From the NCBI GenBank assembly GCA_938014245.1, contig CALLSD010000058.1, positions 1-19,172 on the forward strand: DNA of 19,172 nucleotides. The letters run 5' to 3'. The DNA comes from an uncultured Actinomyces sp. (GTDB lineage Bacteria > Actinomycetota > Actinomycetes > Actinomycetales > Actinomycetaceae). The notes under the pieces are model-generated. The model was not told the origin of the DNA and searched no databases. It saw only the letters and a program-made list of their open reading frames with translations. Position numbers and translations under genes: made by a program. Below, piece by piece: positions 16,195-19,172 of the stretch; positions within the stretch are counted from its first letter, which is position 1; every line of letters starts with the position of its first letter.

Positions 16195-17040
16195 ATGACC
16201 GAAACAAGCAGACGAGCACAATGGTTTTCCGATAACGAACGCAACTGGGACGACCGCGCCGAGCTGCACATGGCTGGCAATTACTGCGACTACCAGCGTC
16301 TTCTCGAGGACCCAACGGCCATTAGCGCCGAACTGGCCCAAGATATTGAAAAATTCGGCGATCTCACGGGCAAAGAGGTCATCCACCTGCAGTGCCACGT
16401 CGGAACCGACACAATCGGCTTCGCGCGCCGCGGGGCCTCGCGCGTCATTGGCCTCGATCTTTCCGAGGCCTCGCTTGCCCACGCGCGCAGCATCGCCCAG
16501 CGCGCAGGCGCCAACGTCGAGTTCGTTCACGCGAACGTGTACGACGCTCGCGAAGTAGTCTCCGGCGACTTCGACCTGGTGTACACCTCGATTGGTGTTC
16601 TGTGTTGGCTGCCCGATATCGCCCAGTGGGCGCGGGTCGTTGCTTCCCTGCTCAAACCGGGCGGTACCTTCTTCATCCGCGACGATCACCCCATGTTCAT
16701 GACAATCGGGGAGGACATTTCCGACGGGCTCAAGATTGAGCAGCCCTACTTCGAGCAGGATGCTCCGATGACGTGGAATGACGATTCAAGCTACGTGGAT
16801 TCCCCCGGTGCGCCGCGGATTACTCACACAACGAACCACCAGTGGAATCATTCGCTTGGGCAGATCGTCACAGCTCTCATCAACGCGGGGCTGGTAATCG
16901 ATGAACTTGAAGAGACTCCGCGTTCGGCGTGGTGTCCGTGGCCCGAACTCATGGAACAAGATTCCACTGGCGGGTGGCATCTTCGCGAGCACCCCGAGCG
17001 TCTACCACTTCAGTTTGCGATCACTGCGCACAAAGGCTGA
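16195..17040 (+). CDS. Class I SAM-dependent methyltransferase
   Basis: The 281-residue protein has the Rossmann methyltransferase fold. Motif I is EVIHLQCHVGTDTIGFA (61-77), a variant with Gln-Cys-His where many have E/DxGxG, followed by VIGLDLSEASLAHAR with an Asp for the SAM ribose, and the later strands FDLVYTSIGVLCWLPD and LLKPGGTFFIRDDHP. This set is typical of small-molecule methyltransferases of the Methyltransf_11/25 type, not of DNA methylases; no NPPY is present. The substrate is unknown. Its start lies five bases after the stop of the membrane protein gene, with no ribosome site, so it may be coupled or leaderless. The base composition is GC-rich like the host. Confidence 0.8.
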   Translation: MTETSRRAQWFSDNERNWDDRAELHMAGNYCDYQRLLEDPTAISAELAQDIEKFGDLTGKEVIHLQCHVGTDTIGFARRGASRVIGLDLSEASLAHARSIAQRAGANVEFVHANVYDAREVVSGDFDLVYTSIGVLCWLPDIAQWARVVASLLKPGGTFFIRDDHPMFMTIGEDISDGLKIEQPYFEQDAPMTWNDDSSYVDSPGAPRITHTTNHQWNHSLGQIVTALINAGLVIDELEETPRSAWCPWPELMEQDSTGGWHLREHPERLPLQFAITAHKG

Positions 17041-17057
17041 GAGCGCGCAGTCGATAC

Positions 17058-17927
17058 TCACCCACCCATATGTGCCGACACGGCGCCTTTCTTTAGGGTT
17101 CCTCGCACCATAATGCAGTGTCCGAAGAACATCTGATCATCGTCAAAATAGGCAGTAAATGAGCCACCTGCGCTCATCGATATGCTACTGAGCGCAATTC
17201 GCTGAGCAAAACTCTCTTCTGTAATTTCTGAAGCCTCGTCGTCCCCAGATTCCTGCCAATCGCGAGCGCTCGCGGTCAATGAACGCGCCGCGCAGGCACG
17301 CATGTCGCGGTCCCATTGCTCTTGGCCTGCGAGCAGGCTCTTCATCGCTTTCCTGGCTTTCGTCCAGCTCGCCTTTTGAGCCGGGTTAACCTCCAGCGAA
17401 ATGTCGATTGACGCGCCGCGCCACTGAGCTTTCCCCTCAAAGATCCCCAGGGTTTTATCCAGGGTTAACTCTCCTAGGACCTCGTCATTCAAGATGATTG
17501 GCCTGCAGTATTCAGCCAGAATCTCTTCCAGCTCTGGACACGGCGGGTTCTCTTCACAAACCTCGACAACTCGAAACTGATTCTGCGAGGAAGCAGTAAC
17601 AATCTCAGGTACTTCTTCGAGGATCTTCTTGCGTACCTTCACGCGATAAATCGTCCGCTCTTTAATGCGAGAAAATATATCTCCCGCATCATGGTCCTCA
17701 TCAGTGGCGGGATAGACTAAGCGCCCTTCATTTGGGGACAAGCTACCGTTCTCGCACTCCACGTGCGCGAGAAAATCAACGGAGACTTCCCAAAATCCGT
17801 TCCGCTTATTGGCCCCCTGTCCCTCAGACAGTGCCACAAGAATCTCGCGTTCGTCATCCTCGAAAGTGCACTCCCATTCCGCTTGTGTCATGCGGTCTTT
17901 CGCACGCATGTACTCAAGTAAATTCAT
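17058..17927 (-). CDS. DUF2262 family protein
   Basis: ATG 17927 is preceded by AGGAAGG at good distance. The 289-residue acidic protein has its recognisable part in the second half: NDEVLGELTLDKTLGIFEGK and AQWRGASIDISLEV, then a helical stretch, and GGSFTAYFDDDQMFFGHCI near the C-terminus, which match the layout of DUF2262 proteins (recalled, not searched). The first 140 residues are charged and include a Cys-containing segment (ENPPCPELEEILAEYC). No signal peptide or membrane segment is seen. The function of the family is not known. It converges with the methyltransferase gene, with 17 bases between the stops and no obvious terminator. Confidence 0.65.
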   Translation of the reverse strand: MNLLEYMRAKDRMTQAEWECTFEDDEREILVALSEGQGANKRNGFWEVSVDFLAHVECENGSLSPNEGRLVYPATDEDHDAGDIFSRIKERTIYRVKVRKKILEEVPEIVTASSQNQFRVVEVCEENPPCPELEEILAEYCRPIILNDEVLGELTLDKTLGIFEGKAQWRGASIDISLEVNPAQKASWTKARKAMKSLLAGQEQWDRDMRACAARSLTASARDWQESGDDEASEITEESFAQRIALSSISMSAGGSFTAYFDDDQMFFGHCIMVRGTLKKGAVSAHMGG

Positions 17928-18069
17928 GAGAATCCCTTCCTGAACACCAGGCCCAGTCGAAATAAAGAAAGCTCAAGCTGGAACTCGGCGAATTGAGCCT
18001 ACAACTTCAGCCCCATACACACAATCCACAGGCACCGTAATTTCACCGTTCAAACCATTACAGTCCGGC

Positions 18070-18075
18070 TAGAAT
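18070..18075 (+). promoter_or_regulatory. Possible -10 box of the small gene pair
   Basis: TAGAAT lies 50 bases before ATG 18126. GTTCAA at 18048-18053, 16 bases upstream, is a poor -35 candidate. The rest of the 195-base gap holds nothing that I recognise. Confidence 0.3.
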
Positions 18076-18125
18076 GGGGTCCCTAACTGAAAACCTGCAG
18101 CGAACGCCATCAAAGGAGATGGATG

Positions 18126-18296
18126 ATGACGGGGACAGAAAATCACAAGAAGCAAAAACTCGTTCTTATACAAGACCAGATATTTCGTCTTGAATCAGAA
18201 GGTATTCGTTTTGACCTTCAAGGGAAAAGAGATGCTGAGCATTACCTCAGCACTAAGTGCGATTTCGGGTTAATACCCGACGCCGGCATTGGATGA
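18126..18296 (+). CDS. Small protein, first of an overlapping pair, unknown
   Basis: AAAGGAG (18112-18118) stands seven bases before ATG 18126; ATG 18123 in the same frame is a little close. The product has 56 residues, MTGTENHKKQKLVLIQDQIF then RLESEGIRFDLQGKRDAEHY, ending PDAGIG. It is charged and probably helical, with no membrane segment. Its TGA overlaps the ATG of the next gene by four bases (ATGA), so the two are translated together. The family is not recognised. Two small coupled genes with their own terminator recall toxin-antitoxin or immunity pairs, but nothing in the residues shows this. Confidence 0.55.
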   Translation: MTGTENHKKQKLVLIQDQIFRLESEGIRFDLQGKRDAEHYLSTKCDFGLIPDAGIG

Positions 18297-18517
18297 AGAA
18301 CCCGGTATTACAAGAGATCGTGACCGTGATTCTTCTCCATCATTTGCTCATTAGTGAAGGAAACTCTCGCTCCCGCGCAACCACCGAACTTAAAGCTGTA
18401 TTTGATGACGTGAGTGCCAACTCCGACTTAATCAACACGAAAGACGCTGCACCTTCGTTTCTTGCCGCGTTGAGTTTTCTCAGAGAATTGACAGAGAGAG
18501 TCGGCCTGTTAAACTAG
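18293..18517 (+). CDS. Small helical protein, second of an overlapping pair, unknown
   Basis: I choose ATG 18293, within ATGA of the upstream stop, over a longer frame from 18257 that begins with random basic text. The product has 74 residues: a hydrophobic amphipathic start (NPVLQEIVTVILLHHLLISE), a polar middle (NSRSRATTELKAVFDDVS), and a helical end (FLAALSFLRELTERVGLL). It resembles no family that I know. A strong terminator follows 28 bases after the stop. The two frames could also be one ancestral gene split by an indel, but the exact overlap and the coherent start argue for two genes. Confidence 0.55.
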   Translation: MKNPVLQEIVTVILLHHLLISEGNSRSRATTELKAVFDDVSANSDLINTKDAAPSFLAALSFLRELTERVGLLN

Positions 18518-18545
18518 CAGACAGATAGCAAACCTTATGGTTTAG

Positions 18546-18583
18546 GGAGCGGGTCCGTGTTGACGGATTCGCTCCTATTTTTA
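18546..18583 (+). terminator. Intrinsic terminator of the small gene pair
   Basis: GGAGCG-gg-TCCGT, loop GTTG, ACGGA-tt-CGCTCC: eleven pairs with one symmetric internal loop, followed by TATTTTTAT. This is a clear Rho-independent terminator for plus-strand transcription. Confidence 0.85.
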
Positions 18584-18596
18584 TCCCTAGCTCAAA

Positions 18597-18630
18597 GGCC
18601 CGGGAGCGCTCACCAGAGCGCTCCCGGGCC
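18597..18630 (-). terminator. Perfect 15-bp GC-rich hairpin, probable terminator for the minus strand
   Basis: GGCCCGGGAGCGCTC and GAGCGCTCCCGGGCC pair perfectly around a 4-base loop (ACCA). On the minus strand TTT follows at once, on the plus strand AACACG, so it more likely ends minus-strand transcription. It lies 30 bases beyond the guaA-like sequence at 18660-18669 and could be the old guaA terminator. Confidence 0.6.
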
Positions 18631-18659
18631 AACACGTTTAAACCAACGCGGAAAGTATT

Positions 18660-18669
18660 ACTCCCACTC
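18660..18669 (-). repeat. guaA 3'-end-like attachment repeat, left copy
   Basis: ACTCCCACTC; on the minus strand it reads GTT-GAG-TGG-GAG-TAA, matching the usual end of GMP synthase (Ile/Val-Glu-Trp-Glu-stop). The upstream frame on this strand (RWIRIKGM) is not GuaA, as expected if an island has replaced the coding part. A direct copy lies at 19118-19127. Confidence 0.5.
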
Positions 18670-18680
18670 AACCATTCCCT

Positions 18681-19031
18681 TTATCCTAATCCATCTAAAA
18701 TCTTTCCGATATCTCCATCAATGCAAATGCTTTTACCCTCAATTTTAACTACTCCGCAACTTCAAATTTTTCATTCTGTAGAAGGTTCCAAAACTGGGAT
18801 TTATATATCTAATTCCTGTATTCTAATAGAGTTGCCATAAATATCTGTAATTTCACTTTTTTCTTCATCTGTAAGATCATCAATAAATATGCACCATTCA
18901 TTGGGATACCCACCAACAAATTGCATTTTAGGCATTTCTATTTGCCCCGGTTCTGTAGCCCTTAGACACAATCTATTGTCGCCCCAAAATCGTGTAAGTG
19001 CTAATCGTTGCTTCCTGTATATAACATCCAC
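18681..19031 (-). pseudogene. AT-rich foreign gene, frameshifted, family unknown
   Basis: The minus-strand GTG 19031 lies nine bases after AGGAG and encodes 76 residues, with RKQRLALTRFWGDNRLCLRA, MQFVGGYPNEWCIFIDDLTD and DIYGNSIRIQELDI, then stops at 18801. Coding-like text goes on in other frames: YKSQFWNLLQNEKFEVAE, then CGVVKIEGKSICIDGDIGKI and LDGLG to a TAA at 18681. Two indels would restore a protein of about 120 residues. The 76-residue product might still be made. Base composition and codon choice (AAA, ATA, AGA, TTA) are sharply AT-rich against the rest of the window, which points to recent transfer, perhaps from a low-GC Gram-positive. I do not recognise the family. Confidence 0.55.
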
Positions 19032-19117
19032 ACTTTTTATCTCCTACAAATTCACAATTTAGCATTATCTATTTTCTTCATATATAAACTAAGCAATTAG
19101 AGACAAATATCTATGTC

Positions 19118-19127
19118 ACTCCCACTC
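19118..19127 (-). repeat. guaA 3'-end-like attachment repeat, right copy
   Basis: A second ACTCCCACTC in the same orientation, 458 bases from the first. On the minus strand it reads ACC-ACC-GAG-TGG-GAG-TGA, again Glu-Trp-Glu-stop, after RDGKTIT, with a TGA 11 codons before the GAG. It is too short and diverged upstream to be an intact guaA end. The AT-rich gene lies exactly between the two copies. Confidence 0.5.
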
Positions 19128-19172
19128 GGTGGTTATAGTTTTGCCGTCTCGTCACTCCAGTTGCACCCAGTT

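Noticed and set aside
15892..16689. 265-residue minus-strand frame
   Set aside because: It is antisense to the membrane protein and methyltransferase genes, which have clear motifs; its text is of the shadow type.
1..19172. CRISPR array, tRNA or rRNA genes
   Set aside because: No regularly spaced repeats and no tRNA-like cloverleaf or rRNA sequence were noticed on reading both strands.
19112..19172. Plus-strand frame MSLPLGGYSF running off the right edge
   Set aside because: Only about 20 codons, no ribosome site, and it overlaps the attachment-like repeat.

Overview
The window looks like a plastic accessory region of an actinobacterial chromosome. The GC content is moderate to high, start codons include GTG and TTG, ribosome sites are strong AGGAGG types, and at least one gene appears to be transcribed without a leader. 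Codon use and gene content would fit the Actinomycetaceae or Bifidobacteriaceae, but nothing here fixes a genus.

Left part (1-5061). The C-terminal end of an unrecognised plus-strand gene runs in from the edge. Facing it is a minus-strand restriction-modification operon. It reads from a broken Cro/C1-type regulator (in-frame TGA) to a 532-residue N6-adenine DNA methyltransferase and then, with a one-base overlap, to a 985-residue protein that joins a PD-(D/E)XK nuclease domain to a second N6-adenine methyltransferase.

Middle part (5248-9112). This is the relic of a phage-like or integrative element. It opens with an intact 47-residue gene, followed by a nested RNA-like structure and a second perfect hairpin that hides a ribosome site. 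Then come five small or medium genes that each carry a lesion: frameshifts, an ATG-to-ATA start, nonsense codons. The last is a DUF2800 (Cas4/RecB-like) gene whose tail runs directly into a large serine recombinase that has lost its catalytic N-terminus, which looks like a deletion scar.

Right-middle part (9155-15566). A putative leaderless gene encodes a DUF4062/TIR-like protein with an Ig-like tail. A truncated type I methyltransferase gene (hsdM) follows, then a TetR regulator with a small membrane protein, and an intact McrBC pair in which McrB carries an EVE-like reader domain. Together with the left operon this makes a mosaic antiphage cluster, part working and part decayed.

Right end (15612-19172). 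A small membrane protein, a class I methyltransferase and a DUF2262 protein look like ordinary chromosomal genes. An unrecognised pair of overlapping small genes ends at a clear terminator. Beyond a GC-rich hairpin the DNA becomes strongly AT-rich and holds a frameshifted gene between two direct copies of ACTCCCACTC. On the minus strand these read GAGTGGGAGT, the sequence of the 3' end of guaA (...Glu-Trp-Glu-stop), a known island insertion site. The right end is therefore probably an island boundary.
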